A stretch of DNA of 64,000 nucleotides from Candidatus Limiplasma pullicola (GCA_018710985.1 DVIV01000001.1:1-64000), one strand, 5' to 3'; numbered from the stretch's first letter, positions 53,501-62,994 are shown. Translations and numbers: made by a program. The notes: generated by a model not told the origin, from the sequence alone.

Positions 53501-54220
53501 GGGCTTTTCGATTTTCACGTCGTCCAGCGTGGTCAGAAAGGTCGTGTGGCGGCAATGGTCGCTCCAGTAGGTGTCGATCATGCGGATCTCGGTGATGGTG
53601 GGATCGCGCTGCTCACTGCGAAAATACGCCTGACAGAACGCCAGGTCGTCGCGGTCCATGGCCAGGCCGTACCTTTGCACGAACGCGGCGATTTCCTCGC
53701 CGTCCAGCGCGTTGAAGCCCTCCAGCGTCTCGACGGTTTCGGGCGCGTCGTACTGCTGGCGCAGCGTCTCCTTTTCGGCCAGGTCGGCCTCGCGGCTCTC
53801 CACGGGGTTGATGAGGTGGCGGCGGATGCGGTCCAGCTCCTCAGGCGTGGGCGTGCCGGTGAAGAGATACACGCGCGCCGTGCGCACGGTGGGCCGCTCG
53901 CCCTGGCTGACCAGCTGGATGCACTCCTCGCAGCTCGCCGCACGCGCGTCGAACTGCCCCGGCAGGTATTCCACGGCGATCACCGCGTCCGCGCCCTCGG
54001 GCAGGCGCTCGTAAGTCACGTCCACGGGCGGCTCGGAAAAGACCACCGGCATGCAGCGCTCAAACAGCGCCCGCTCAATGCCTTCCACGTCGTAGCGGCC
54101 CAGCACGCGCACGCCCGTGACGCTTTTGATGAGCAGAATGTGCCTTATCTCCTTCAAAAGGCCCTGCGCCTCCACGGCGTATTCGGGCGATTTTTCCACA
54201 TATACGCGGTAAACTGCCAT
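50540..54220 (-). CDS. purL: Phosphoribosylformylglycinamidine synthase (large single-chain)
   Basis: Converts FGAR to FGAM with glutamine. 1226 residues: a PurS-like N-terminal part (MAVYRVYVEKSPEYAVEAQGLL), the two FGAM synthase halves (RSEQRDPTITEIRMIDTYWSDHCRHTTF) and a C-terminal class I glutaminase with FPGTNCEVDTARA and nucleophile Cys in LGICNGFQALIKLG. This fused type replaces separate PurS/PurL/PurQ and occurs in many Clostridia. Start 54220 is favoured (AAAGGAG 9 bases upstream); the adjacent ATG at 54226 would be too close. Last gene of the operon. Confidence 0.95.
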   Translation of the reverse strand: MAVYRVYVEKSPEYAVEAQGLLKEIRHILLIKSVTGVRVLGRYDVEGIERALFERCMPVVFSEPPVDVTYERLPEGADAVIAVEYLPGQFDARAASCEECIQLVSQGERPTVRTARVYLFTGTPTPEELDRIRRHLINPVESREADLAEKETLRQQYDAPETVETLEGFNALDGEEIAAFVQRYGLAMDRDDLAFCQAYFRSEQRDPTITEIRMIDTYWSDHCRHTTFLTTLDDVKIEKPAVEAAFKRYLALRQAVYAGREGGPKPMNLMDVATIGAKALKAQGKLANLDESEEINACSIKIDVDVAGRKEPWLLMFKNETHNHPTEIEPFGGAATCIGGAIRDPLSGRTYVYQAMRVTGAADPLVPVADTMPGKLPQRKLVTTAAQGYSAYGNQIGLATGLVDEMYHPGYAAKRLEIGAVVGAAPERNVRREQPQPGDVIILLGGRTGRDGCGGATGSSKVHKLESLETCGAEVQKGNPVVERKLQRLFRQRRVTRLIKRCNDFGAGGVSVAIGELADGLSIDLDRVPRKYEGLDGTELAISESQERMAVVFAAEDAETFIGYANAENLEATVVAEVTEEPRLRMTWKGHTIVDISREFLNSNGAEKHARAHVPDAKLAPVTFAGETFAQKLESMAGDLNICCKKGLSERFDSTIGAGTVLMPFGGRYQMTPIQTMVAKLPVTEGETTTVSGMSYGFHPQVMSQSPYEGAYLSVVESLMKLGAAGFDTRRAYLTFQEYFERMTGDPARWGKPLAALLGALDAQMDFGVAAIGGKDSMSGTFETLDVPPTLVSFAIAPGVSGEVISPEFKAAGHALCLLRASAFDAPGIRRNLDALYEAIRAGKVLSAWALGLGGVAEAALKMALGNRVGARIENVENPFAQDFGAVLLEMAPGETLGETVGETLSDYVLEYAGERVDLLPVEEIYEGKLDKVFPWRGEGEKLAAVTFAAKRWPMPNVLNQRPVAFIPAFPGTNCEVDTARALIRAGAEPRVLVINNLSPAAITESIEAAARMIGESQMIVLPGGFSGGDEPDGSAKFINAFFRNPRMKDAVHELLKTRDGLMLGICNGFQALIKLGLVPYGEIINVNEACPTLTFNTIGRHQSMLVRTRVASNMSPWLQKTRPGDIHTVAVSHGEGRFVAVNGVLERLKLKGQIATQYVDPDGDPTMDLRFNPNGSALAIEGITSPDGRVLGKMGHTERAGHDLYKNVEGDRFQPIFEGGVAYFR

Positions 54221-54239
54221 GTTCATTCTCCTTTGCGTG

Positions 54240-55514
54240 TCAGCCGAGCGCCCTGAGGGCGCGCGCGCCGATGTCCTCGCGGCGGTGCAGGCCGTCAAAG
54301 CGGATATGGTCCGCGGCCTCGTAGGCGAGCCGGATGGCCGCAGGCAGATCGTCCGCCACGGCGGTCACGCCCAGCACGCGCCCGCCGGAAGTGACCAGCG
54401 TGCCATCTTCCAGCGCCTTGGTGCCCGCGTGATAGACGCGTGCGGTTTTCTCCGCCTCCGCAAGCCCCGCGATGGGCTTGCCGGTTTCGTACTTCTCAGG
54501 ATAGCCGCCGCTGGCGAGCACCACGCAGCAGCTCGCGCCGTCGCGGAAACGCACGTCCGCCTGCGAAAGCGTGCCCTCCGTGGTCGCGCGCATGACGGTC
54601 AGCAGGTCGCTCTCCATCAGCGGCAACACCGCCTGCGTCTCGGGATCGCCGAAGCGGCAGTTGTACTCGATCACCTTCGGGCCGTCCCTGGTGATCATCA
54701 GCCCGAAGTACAAACACCCGTGGAAGGGGCAGCCCTCCGCGCGCATGGCGGCCAGCGTGGGCAGGAAGATCTCCTCCATGCAGCGCGCGGCCACCTCGGG
54801 GGTGTAGTAGGGATTGGGCGCGATGACGCCCATGCCGCCGGTGTTGAGGCCCCTGTCGCCGTCCAGCGCGCGCTTGTGATCCATGCTGGCGGCCATGGGC
54901 CGGATGGCCGTGCCGTCGGTGAAGCACAAAACGCTCACCTCCGGCCCCTCCAGAAACGCCTCCACCACCACGCGGCTGCCGGAGGCGCCGAACTTGCCGT
55001 GCCGCATCATTTCGGTCACGGCTTCTTCGGCTTGCGCGTTCGTCTCGCAGATGAGCACGCCCTTGCCCAGCGCCAGCCCGTCGGCCTTGACCACGACGGG
55101 GCACGGCGCGGTGCGCACATAGGCAAGCGCCGCCTCCGCGTCGTCGAAGGTCTCGTAGCGCGCGGTGGGGATGCCGTAGCGGCGCATCAGGTCCTTGGCA
55201 AAAACCTTGCTGCCCTCGATGCGGGCCGCGGCCCGGTCCGGCCCGAAGGCGGGAATGCCGCGCGCCGCCAGCAGGTCCACCAGCCCCAGGCAGAGGGGAT
55301 CGTCCGGGGTAACGACCACATAATCCATCTTTTCCTTGGCGGCCCAGTCCGCGATGGCCTCCACGTCCGTGGCCTTAATCGGGACGCAGACGGCGTCCCG
55401 CGCGATGCCGCCGTTGCCCGGCGCGCAGTAGAGCTCGGTGATTTCGCTGTTTTCCCGGAGTTTTTTGACGATGGCGTGCTCGCGCCCGCCGCCGCCCACG
55501 ACCAGTACCTTCAT
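54240..55514 (-). CDS. purD: Phosphoribosylamine-glycine ligase
   Basis: ATP-grasp enzyme making GAR from phosphoribosylamine and glycine; 424 residues as usual. N-terminal MKVLVVGGGGREHAI, the ATP-grasp core VVKADGLALGKGV (~135-150), the MGVIAPNPYYTPE loop and the GDPETQ region with metal-binding Glu/Asn are present. GGGGGG upstream serves as ribosome site. Lies 16 bases after the formyltransferase gene and 19 before purL. Confidence 0.97.
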   Translation of the reverse strand: MKVLVVGGGGREHAIVKKLRENSEITELYCAPGNGGIARDAVCVPIKATDVEAIADWAAKEKMDYVVVTPDDPLCLGLVDLLAARGIPAFGPDRAAARIEGSKVFAKDLMRRYGIPTARYETFDDAEAALAYVRTAPCPVVVKADGLALGKGVLICETNAQAEEAVTEMMRHGKFGASGSRVVVEAFLEGPEVSVLCFTDGTAIRPMAASMDHKRALDGDRGLNTGGMGVIAPNPYYTPEVAARCMEEIFLPTLAAMRAEGCPFHGCLYFGLMITRDGPKVIEYNCRFGDPETQAVLPLMESDLLTVMRATTEGTLSQADVRFRDGASCCVVLASGGYPEKYETGKPIAGLAEAEKTARVYHAGTKALEDGTLVTSGGRVLGVTAVADDLPAAIRLAYEAADHIRFDGLHRREDIGARALRALG

Positions 55515-55530
55515 GCCAAAGCCCCCCGAA

Positions 55531-56706
55531 TCAGTGATGGAACAGGCGAAGCCCCGTAAACGCCATGGCGATGCCGTAGCGGTTGCAGGCCTCGATCACC
55601 AGATCGTCGCGGATGGAGCCGCCCGGCTCGGCGATGTAGCGCACGCCGCTGCGGGCCGCGCGGTCGATGTTGTCGGGGAAGGGGAAGAAGGCGTCGCTGC
55701 CCAGCGAAACGTCGATGAGCTTTGAAAGCCACTCGCGCTTTTCCTCGGGGGTGAGGACCTCGGGCTTTTGGGTAAAGAGCGTCTGCCAGACGCCCTCGGC
55801 CAGCACGTCGTCCCACTCGTCGCTGATGTAGCGGTCGATGGCGTTGTCGCGGTCGGGGTTTTTGAGCGTGGGAAGGAAGGGCAGGGACAGCGTCTTTTCA
55901 TGCTGACGCAGCCACCAGTTGTTGGCCTTGTCGCCCGCCAGGGGCGTGCAGTGGATGCGGCTCTGCTGGCCCGCGCCGATGCCGATGCACTGGCCGTCCT
56001 TGACGTAGCACACGGAGTTGGACTGGGTGTACTTGAGGGCGATCATGGCAATGGCCAGGTCGCGCCTGGCAAAGTCGGGCAGGTCCCTGTTTTCTGTGAC
56101 GACGTTGGCAAAGAAATCGTCGCCGATGACCAGCTCGTTTCGCTCCTGCTCGAAGGTGATGCCGAACACGTCCTTGCGCTCCAGCTTTTCCGGCTCGTAG
56201 GCGGGGTCGATCTCGACGATGTTGTAATTGCCCTTGCGCTTGGTTTTGAGGATTTCGAGGGCCTCGGGCTCATAGCCGGGGGCGATCACGCCGTCGGACA
56301 CCTCGGGCTTGATGAGCTTTGCGGTGGAGACGTCGCACACGTCGGACAGGGAGATCCAGTCGCCGAAGCTGGACATGCGGTCCGCGCCGCGGGCGCGCGC
56401 ATAGGCGCAGGCCAGAGGCGAAAGCTCCGCGTCGGGGGCGATGAAGTAGATGCGCCGAAGCACATCGCTCAGCGGCAGGCCCACGGCCGCGCCGGCGGGG
56501 CTGACGTGCTTGAAGCTGGCGGCGGCGGGCAGGCCCGTGGCGCGCCTGAGCTCGCGCACCAGCTGCCAGCCGTTGAAGGCGTCCAGAAAGTTGATATAGC
56601 CCGGCCGGCCGCTGAGCACCCGGATGGGCAGCTCGCCGTTTTTCATGAAGATGCGCGCGGGCTTCTGGTTGGGGTTGCAGCCGTATTTGAGTTCCAGCTC
56701 GTTCAT
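55531..56706 (-). CDS. Stand-alone AICAR formyltransferase
   Basis: 391 residues matching only the transformylase half of PurH: KYGCNPNQKPARIF, ASFKHVSPAGAAVG with the catalytic Lys-His pair (residues ~66-67), SDGVIAPGYEPEAL, KYTQSNSVCYVKDGQCIGIGAGQQSR and a C-terminal EPGGSIRDDLVIEACNRYGIAMAFTGLRLFHH. It forms FAICAR from AICAR using 10-formyl-THF. The cyclohydrolase domain of PurH is absent; the next gene upstream (PurO-like) supplies that step and overlaps it by ATGA. Often annotated purH in genomes. Confidence 0.92.
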   Translation of the reverse strand: MNELELKYGCNPNQKPARIFMKNGELPIRVLSGRPGYINFLDAFNGWQLVRELRRATGLPAAASFKHVSPAGAAVGLPLSDVLRRIYFIAPDAELSPLACAYARARGADRMSSFGDWISLSDVCDVSTAKLIKPEVSDGVIAPGYEPEALEILKTKRKGNYNIVEIDPAYEPEKLERKDVFGITFEQERNELVIGDDFFANVVTENRDLPDFARRDLAIAMIALKYTQSNSVCYVKDGQCIGIGAGQQSRIHCTPLAGDKANNWWLRQHEKTLSLPFLPTLKNPDRDNAIDRYISDEWDDVLAEGVWQTLFTQKPEVLTPEEKREWLSKLIDVSLGSDAFFPFPDNIDRAARSGVRYIAEPGGSIRDDLVIEACNRYGIAMAFTGLRLFHH

Positions 56707-57404
56707 TTGGTTTCATCCTCCCCGCCGTGCTTGTTGATGATGACCTCGTTCCCGTCCACGCATACGTAGAGCGACACGCGGTTGTCCTTATCCAGCGCGT
56801 CCCAGACGGCCTGCGCCAGCGCGCGGGCGTCCAGGTCCGGCACCTGCGCCGCGACCGGCTCGCCGTGGTAGCTGGGCAGGGGGGAGCCGAAGCCCTCATA
56901 GGTGCTGATGAAGTGGCCCACGCCGGGCGTGGCCGCGTCGTAGGTGTAGAAGAAGCGCTCGCAGCAGTCCGGCTTTCCGCCCTGCGCCCTGAGGATGGAG
57001 AGCAGATGGCTCCCGCAGGGCTGCATGAGCCCGGACACGCGCGGCGTCCAGTTGGGCGCGTCGGGCTCAAAGGTGCGCGAGCACAGCGCCTCCAGCCAGC
57101 CCTTGCCCTGCGCAAGGAAATCGCGCACGGTATCGGTCTGGTCGCCGTTGGTCACGATCAGCGTCCCGTCCGCCAGCCGGCGCACGGGATGGTAGATGAT
57201 GAGGCTCGGATCGGTCATCTTGCTTTCGTCCCACGCGCGGGTGCGGATGCCGTCGTCGGTTTTTTCAAAGACGCGGTTGCGGCTGTTTTCGCTCCGACCC
57301 ATGATAAAATAGGCGCATACGGCCTTTCCGGCGGGCGTCGCGCCCAGCAGAATACCGCGCCCCGGATAGGGGCGTTCCTTCAGATAAGAAAACAGATCGG
57401 TCAT
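56703..57404 (-). CDS. purO: IMP cyclohydrolase (PurO family)
   Basis: 233 residues. The family pattern begins with YPGRGILLGATPAGKAVCAYFIMGRSENSRNRVF (~15-45) and continues with SLIIYHPVRRLADGTLIVTNGDQTD, typical of PurO-type cyclohydrolases known from archaea and present in some Clostridia. It closes FAICAR to IMP, the last step of the pathway, after the stand-alone formyltransferase. Start 57404 after AAGGGAG; its ATG overlaps the purN stop and its own stop overlaps the formyltransferase start by 4 bases. Confidence 0.88.
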   Translation of the reverse strand: MTDLFSYLKERPYPGRGILLGATPAGKAVCAYFIMGRSENSRNRVFEKTDDGIRTRAWDESKMTDPSLIIYHPVRRLADGTLIVTNGDQTDTVRDFLAQGKGWLEALCSRTFEPDAPNWTPRVSGLMQPCGSHLLSILRAQGGKPDCCERFFYTYDAATPGVGHFISTYEGFGSPLPSYHGEPVAAQVPDLDARALAQAVWDALDKDNRVSLYVCVDGNEVIINKHGGEDETK

Positions 57405-58009
57405 GCCATTTCGCTCCCTTCCAGGCGTTTTGCCAGCTTTTCGGTCTCCTGGGGCAAAAGCAGCCATTCGGCCTGCTCCATCACGCGGCGCTGTAGCGTT
57501 TCGGGCGTGTCGCCGGGGAGCACCTCCACGGCCTTCTGCGCCAGAATCGGCCCGCCGTCGGGAATCTCGTTAACGATGTGCACCGTCGCGCCGGTTACCT
57601 TCACCCCGCGAGAGAGCGCCGCCTTGTGCACGCGCAGCCCGTAATAGCCCTCGCCGCAGAAGGCGGGGATGAGGCTGGGGTGCACGTTCAATATGCGGCC
57701 CTCGTAGGCGCGGATGACGCAGGCGTCCAGGATGAGCATAAAGCCCGCCAGCACCACCAGGCCGATGCCGTGAGCGCGCAGGAGCGAAATCAGCCGCTCG
57801 CCGTAGGCGTCGGGCGTCTCGCCGCTTTCGCGCGAGAGCACCGCGGTTTCCACGCCCGCGTTTTGCGCGCGGGTCAGGGCGTAGGCGCCCTCCTTGCTGC
57901 TCACCACCAGGGCGATGTGGCCGCTCCTCAGCGTTCCCGCCGCCTGCGCGTCCAGAAGCGCCTGCAAATTGGTCCCGCCGCCGCTCACCAATACCGCGAT
58001 GTTCAGCAT
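57401..58009 (-). CDS. purN: Phosphoribosylglycinamide formyltransferase
   Basis: 202 residues. N-terminal IAVLVSGGGTNLQALLDA, the catalytic Asn/His region as GRILNVHPSLIPAF and the late Asp in VHIVNEIPDGGPIL identify the folate-dependent GAR transformylase. The start at 58009 gives a 7-base overlap with purM; an upstream frame to 58126 lies inside purM and is rejected. Confidence 0.95.
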   Translation of the reverse strand: MLNIAVLVSGGGTNLQALLDAQAAGTLRSGHIALVVSSKEGAYALTRAQNAGVETAVLSRESGETPDAYGERLISLLRAHGIGLVVLAGFMLILDACVIRAYEGRILNVHPSLIPAFCGEGYYGLRVHKAALSRGVKVTGATVHIVNEIPDGGPILAQKAVEVLPGDTPETLQRRVMEQAEWLLLPQETEKLAKRLEGSEMA

Positions 58010-59043
58010 AGCTCGATCCCGCCTTCGCCGCGCACGATCTCGCCCAGCGCGTACGCGCCATCCTCGCCCGCGTCCGCCAGGCTGTCCAGCGCCAGATCGA
58101 CGTCCTCCGCCGCAACCGTCAGGCACATGCCCACGCCCATGTTGAAGGTGTTGAACATGTCGCGCTCGGGGATGCCGCCCTCGCGGGCGATGATGTCAAA
58201 GATGGGCGGCACCTTGACGGCGCTGCGCTCGATGCGGGCCGTCATGCCCTCCGCCAGCGAGCGCGGGATGTTCTCATAGAAGCCGCCGCCGGTGATGTGG
58301 CTGACGGAGCGGATGCGCACCCCGGCTTCCAGCAGCGCCAGCACGGGTTTCACGTAGATGCGGGTGGGGGTGAGCAGCGTTTCACCCAGCGTCCGGGAAA
58401 GGTCTGCGTAGCGGCGGTCCAGTCCGCCCTTTTCCACCTGAAAGACCTTGCGCACCAGCGAAAAGCCGTTGGAATGTACGCCGCTGGAGGGCAAAGCGAT
58501 AAGCACGTCGCCCTCCTGCATGGTGTTCTTGTCGAGGATCTTGCTCTTGTCCACCACGCCTGCGCTGAAACCCGCCAGATCATATTCGTCTTCCGGGTAG
58601 AAGCCGGGCATCTCGGCGGTTTCGCCGCCCACCAGCGCGCAGCCCGCCTCAACGCAGCCCTCAGCCACGCCGCCCACGATCTGCGCCACGCGCTCGGGCA
58701 CGTTTTTGCCCACGGCCACATAGTCCAGGAAGAACAGGGGCTTTGCGCCGCAGCAGACGATGTCGTTGACGCACATGGCCACGCAGTCGATGCCCACGGT
58801 GTCGTGCTTGTCCATCAGAAAGGCCAGCTTGAGCTTGGTGCCCACGCCGTCGGTGCCGCTGACCAGCACCGGGCGCTGGATGCCCGTCATGTCCAGCTCA
58901 AACAGGCCGCCGAAGCCGCCGATGCCCTCCAGCACGCCGGGGATCATCGTGCGGGCCACGTGTTTTTTCATCAGCTCCACGGCGCGGTAGCCGGCGGTGA
59001 TGTCCACGCCGGCGGCCTTGTAGCTTGCGCTCTCGCTTTTCAT
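58003..59043 (-). CDS. purM: Phosphoribosylformylglycinamidine cyclo-ligase
   Basis: AIR synthetase, 346 residues. SYKAAGVDITAGYRAVELMKKHV, GFGGLFEL, VSGTDGVGTKLKLAF, GGETAEMPGFY and HITGGGFYENIPR follow the family closely. It dehydrates FGAM to AIR with ATP. Starts in an ATGA overlap with the purF stop. Confidence 0.97.
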   Translation of the reverse strand: MKSESASYKAAGVDITAGYRAVELMKKHVARTMIPGVLEGIGGFGGLFELDMTGIQRPVLVSGTDGVGTKLKLAFLMDKHDTVGIDCVAMCVNDIVCCGAKPLFFLDYVAVGKNVPERVAQIVGGVAEGCVEAGCALVGGETAEMPGFYPEDEYDLAGFSAGVVDKSKILDKNTMQEGDVLIALPSSGVHSNGFSLVRKVFQVEKGGLDRRYADLSRTLGETLLTPTRIYVKPVLALLEAGVRIRSVSHITGGGFYENIPRSLAEGMTARIERSAVKVPPIFDIIAREGGIPERDMFNTFNMGVGMCLTVAAEDVDLALDSLADAGEDGAYALGEIVRGEGGIELC

Positions 59044-60502
59044 AGGCTTCCTTCCTCCGTCTGTTGGCTCCTGCGTTCGGTCAGGCTGCGCTCAAACTTG
59101 AGCTTAGCGGTGTCGCGGGGCGGGTCCACGGGGTATTTGCCGGTGAAGCAGCCCTCGCAGAAGCCGCAGGTGGAATGGTCGGCCAGCTTGGGCAGGTGCT
59201 CGACATTCAAAAAGCCCAGGCTGTCCACGCCGATGATTTCGGCGATTTCCTCGACGCTGTGGTGCGCGGCGATGAGGTTGTCGGTGGAGTCGATGTCGGT
59301 GCCGAAGTAGCAGGGGAAGCGGAAGGGCGGCGCGGTCAGGCGCATGTGCACCTCGGTGGCCCCGGCTTCGCGCAGGAGGCTGACGATATGGGCCGAGGTG
59401 GTGCCGCGCACGATGGAGTCGTCGATGAGCACCACGCGCTTGCCCTCCACGGTGGATCTGACGGCGTTGAGCTTGATGCGCACGCTGTTTTGCCGCTGCT
59501 TCTGGGTGGGCTGGATGAAGGTGCGGCCGATGTACTTGTTCTTGATGAAGCCGATGCCGTAGGGGATGCCGCTCTGGCGGGCGTAGCCGATGGCGGCGTC
59601 GATGCCGCTGTCGGGCACGCCGATGACCACGTCGGCCTGCACGGGATGGTCCAGCGCCAGGAACGCGCCCGCGCGCAGGCGCGCCACGTGCACGCTGCTG
59701 CCGTCCACCACGCTGTCGGGGCGGGCGAAGTAGATGAACTCAAACACGCAAAGCGAGCTGTCGCATTTGCGTCCGCACCTGAGGCTCCTGACGCCCTCGG
59801 CGGAGACGACCACGGTTTCGCCCGGCTCGACGTCGCGCACGAAGGTCGCGCCCACCGCGTCCAGGGCGCAGCTTTCGCTGGCAAAGACCACGTCCCCGTC
59901 CAGATCGCCCATGCACAGGGGGCGGAAGCCGTGGGGATCGCGCGCGGCGATGAGCTTCTGCGGGCTCATGATGACCAGCGAATACGCGCCCTCGATGCGC
60001 TCCATGGCGCGCAGCACGGCCTGCTCGATGCTCTCGCACTTCAGACGCTCCTGCGTGATGATATAGGCGATGACCTCGGTATCGCTGGTGGTGTGAAAGA
60101 TCGCGCCGCCCAGCTCCAGCTCCTCGCGCAGCTCGCGGGCGTTGACGAGGTTGCCGTTGTGACACAGGGCCAGCCCGCCCTTGAGGTGGTTGACGAGCAT
60201 GGGCTGGGCGTTGCCGCGGCTTTGGGTGCCTGTGGTGCCGTAGCGGCAGTGGCCCACGGCCATGCTGCCCTCGTGCAGCTTTTCCAGCACGTCGCGGGTA
60301 AAGACCTCGTTGACCAGACCCACGTCCTTGTAGCAGTCGATCACGCCGTCGTTGTTGACGGCGATGCCGCAGCTCTCCTGCCCGCGGTGTTGCAGGGCGT
60401 AGAGCGCGTGGTAGGCGGCGGGCACCACGCCGGTTTTTCCGTCCCTGAGGTAGATGCCGAATACGCCGCACTCCTCGTGCAGCTTGTCAAACGCGTGCAT
60501 GC

Positions 60503-60506
<4 letters not shown>
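59040..60506 (-). CDS. purF: Amidophosphoribosyltransferase
   Basis: First committed step, PRPP plus glutamine to phosphoribosylamine. 488 residues. The N-terminal 12-residue propeptide ([12 protein letters not shown]) precedes the nucleophile Cys13 of ECGVFGIY, as in Bacillus-type PurF. The PRPP motif [14 protein letters not shown] (~365) and the iron-sulphur Cys residues in [14 protein letters not shown] and [13 protein letters not shown] are present, so this is the Fe-S form that is matured by propeptide removal. Its ATG overlaps the purC stop. Confidence 0.97.
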
Positions 60507-61213
<707 letters not shown>

Positions 61214-61250
61214 GGGAATTGCCTCCTTAAAAATCAAGCATGGGATTCTG

Positions 61251-61733
61251 TCAAACGCTCAGGGCCGCGTCCTTGGCAAGGACGGCCGCTTCCATGTCCC
61301 TGCGCATCGCCTCGAGGGTTCCGGCGAGGGTCTCGTCGCTCAGCGCCAGCATCTGCGCGGCCAAAAGCGCCGCGTTTTCCGAGCCGTTGATGGCGACCGT
61401 CGCCACGGGGATGCCGCCGGGCATCTGCACGGTGGAGAGTAGCGCGTCCAGCCCCTCCAGCGCGCTGGCCTTTACCGGAATGCCGATCACCGGCAGCACC
61501 GTGCGCGCCGCCAGCGCGCCCGCCAGGTGCGCCGCCTTGCCCGCCGCCGCGATGATCACGCCGAAGCCCTTTTCGCGGGCCGAGGCGGCGAAGGCGCCCG
61601 CCGCGTCCGGGGTGCGGTGCGCGGAATACACATGCGCCTCATAGGGAATGTTCAGCTTTCGAAGGGTTTGAAAGCAGCTTTCCAGAACGGGAAGGTCGCT
61701 GTCCGATCCCATGATGACCGCCACTTTTTTCAA
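61251..61733 (-). CDS. purE: 5-(carboxyamino)imidazole ribonucleotide mutase
   Basis: 160 residues, first gene of the operon, with a TTG start (61733) after [33 protein letters not shown] and [23 protein letters not shown] contain the nucleotide-binding and catalytic Ser/His residues. No purK lies in the window, so class I (with PurK elsewhere) versus class II is not decided. TTG start and a terminator-like leader may hold expression low. Confidence 0.95.
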   Translation of the reverse strand: MKKVAVIMGSDSDLPVLESCFQTLRKLNIPYEAHVYSAHRTPDAAGAFAASAREKGFGVIIAAAGKAAHLAGALAARTVLPVIGIPVKASALEGLDALLSTVQMPGGIPVATVAINGSENAALLAAQMLALSDETLAGTLEAMRRDMEAAVLAKDAALSV

Positions 61734-61775
61734 AAGAACCAGCCTCCCTTTTCGACAAATGCTCCATTCCCATGC

Positions 61776-61818
61776 AAGAAAGAAGCAGCCTCCCCACGCG
61801 GTAAGCGTGCGGGGCTGC
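61776..61818 (-). terminator. Attenuator-like hairpin in the purE leader
   Basis: Minus-strand GCAGCCCCGCACGC pairs with the GCGTGGGGAGGCTGC arm (61785-61818; small bulge), followed by TTCTTTCTT. It lies between the promoter and purE, so it could end transcripts early. No known purine riboswitch core (GTATAA-type) was found, and the antiterminator is not obvious. Confidence 0.6.
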
Positions 61819-61915
61819 GTTCAGGGCATAAGGATGGCGTTTTTCCGGGAGGAACCGCAGAGCCGGTCACAGGCGGCGGTACAGCGCAGCGGACGCATGG
61901 CGGCGAGGATCCCTC

Positions 61916-61928
61916 CTTTCCGAACGAT
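61916..61928 (+). promoter_or_regulatory. Downstream PurBox-like site at the purE promoter
   Basis: CTTTCCGAACGAT, 11 of 13 matches to the PurBox, 52 bases from the upstream box in the same orientation and at the predicted transcription start. Confidence 0.55.
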
Positions 61929-61934
61929 GCGGCT

Positions 61935-61963
61935 ATTTTATCCGAAATCGAGCGTATTGTCAA
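61935..61963 (-). promoter_or_regulatory. Promoter of the purE operon
   Basis: Minus-strand TTGACA (61958-61963), 17 bases, TAAAAT (61935-61940), placed between two PurBox-like sites; the leader to purE is about 190 bases. Confidence 0.88.
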
Positions 61964-61967
61964 CAGC

Positions 61968-61980
61968 ATTTCCGAACGTT
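61968..61980 (+). promoter_or_regulatory. Upstream PurBox at the purE promoter
   Basis: ATTTCCGAACGTT, identical over 13 bases to the box in the purB-purR region, 12 of 13 to consensus, 4 bases upstream of the -35 box. Confidence 0.78.
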
Positions 61981-62019
61981 TTTATTTTAACAGCAAAAAA
62001 CGTTAGATTATTTAGCCAC

Positions 62020-62048
62020 TTGCTCCGCCGCCGGGCGCGTGGTATCAT
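62020..62048 (+). promoter_or_regulatory. Promoter of the DMT transporter gene
   Basis: TTGCTC (62020-62025), 17 bases, TATCAT (62043-62048); start codon 62 bases downstream. The 376-base gap 61734-62109 holds this, the purE leader and promoter. Confidence 0.6.
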
Positions 62049-62109
62049 GGTCCCATTCCATTCCAAAGAAGGCCGCGCATGCGCGCGCCTCAGGCAAGGA
62101 GGCCATACT

Positions 62110-62988
62110 ATGTCCGCCGGGGAACGCCGGGGCCATCTGCTGGCGCTGTTTACCATCGTGGTGTGGGGCACCACGTTTTTGTCCACGTCGGTGCTGCTGC
62201 GCGATTTTGCGCCGCTGGAAATCCTCATCCTCCGCATGGTGCTGGGCATCGCGGCGCTGACGGTGGCGCGGCCCCGGCGGCTGCAACTGAAAAGCCGCCG
62301 CCACGAATGGCTCTTCGCCGGGGCGGGGCTGACGGGCGTATCCCTGTATTTTCTGCTGGAAAACTACGCGCTGACCTTCACCTATTCGGCCAACTGCAGC
62401 GTGATCATCTCCACCGCGCCGTTTTTCGTGGCCATCGCGGTGCGGCTGTTTCTGGGCGGCGCGCCGATGGGGCGCAGCTTTTACGCGGGGTTTGCGGTGG
62501 CCATTCTCGGCATCGCGCTGCTTTCCTTCAGCGGGCAGGCGCTCAACCTCAATCCCCTGGGCGACCTTCTGTGCCTGCTGGCCGCCGTGTGCTGGGGCGG
62601 ATACAGCGTGTTCCTCAAAAAGATCGAAACCTGCGGCTACGACACGCTTTTGGTCACGCGCCGCATCTTCCTCTACGGCCTGTTGTTCCTGCTGCCCGCG
62701 CTGCCCTTCACGCCGGTTGGCTTTGACATGCAGGCGCTGCTCAAACCCGTCAATCTCCTGAACCTGCTCTACCTGGGCCTGTGCGCCAGCGCCCTGTGCT
62801 TCGTGACCTGGAACGTGGCGGTCAGCCGGCTGGGCGCGGTGCGCACCAGCGTCTACATCTATCTCTCCCCCGTGGTGACGATCGTGGCGTCCTGGCTGCT
62901 GCTGGGCGACCCCGTGCTGCCCATGGCACTGCTGGGCGCGGCGCTGACGCTGGTGGGGCTGGCGCTGTCCCAGCGCCCCCGCGCCTGA
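62110..62988 (+). CDS. DMT superfamily (EamA) transporter
   Basis: 292 residues, ten hydrophobic helices in two EamA repeats. N-terminal LLALFTIVVWGTTFLSTSVLLRDFAPLEILILR and the second repeat starting LLCLLAAVCWGGYSVFLKKIE are typical of RhaT/YedA-like exporters or importers of metabolites and amino acids. Start 62110 follows AAGGAGG; the long upstream frame would cross the purE promoter. Ends 6 bases from the convergent gene. Substrate unknown. Confidence 0.9.
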   Translation: MSAGERRGHLLALFTIVVWGTTFLSTSVLLRDFAPLEILILRMVLGIAALTVARPRRLQLKSRRHEWLFAGAGLTGVSLYFLLENYALTFTYSANCSVIISTAPFFVAIAVRLFLGGAPMGRSFYAGFAVAILGIALLSFSGQALNLNPLGDLLCLLAAVCWGGYSVFLKKIETCGYDTLLVTRRIFLYGLLFLLPALPFTPVGFDMQALLKPVNLLNLLYLGLCASALCFVTWNVAVSRLGAVRTSVYIYLSPVVTIVASWLLLGDPVLPMALLGAALTLVGLALSQRPRA

Positions 62989-62994
62989 TGAAAG

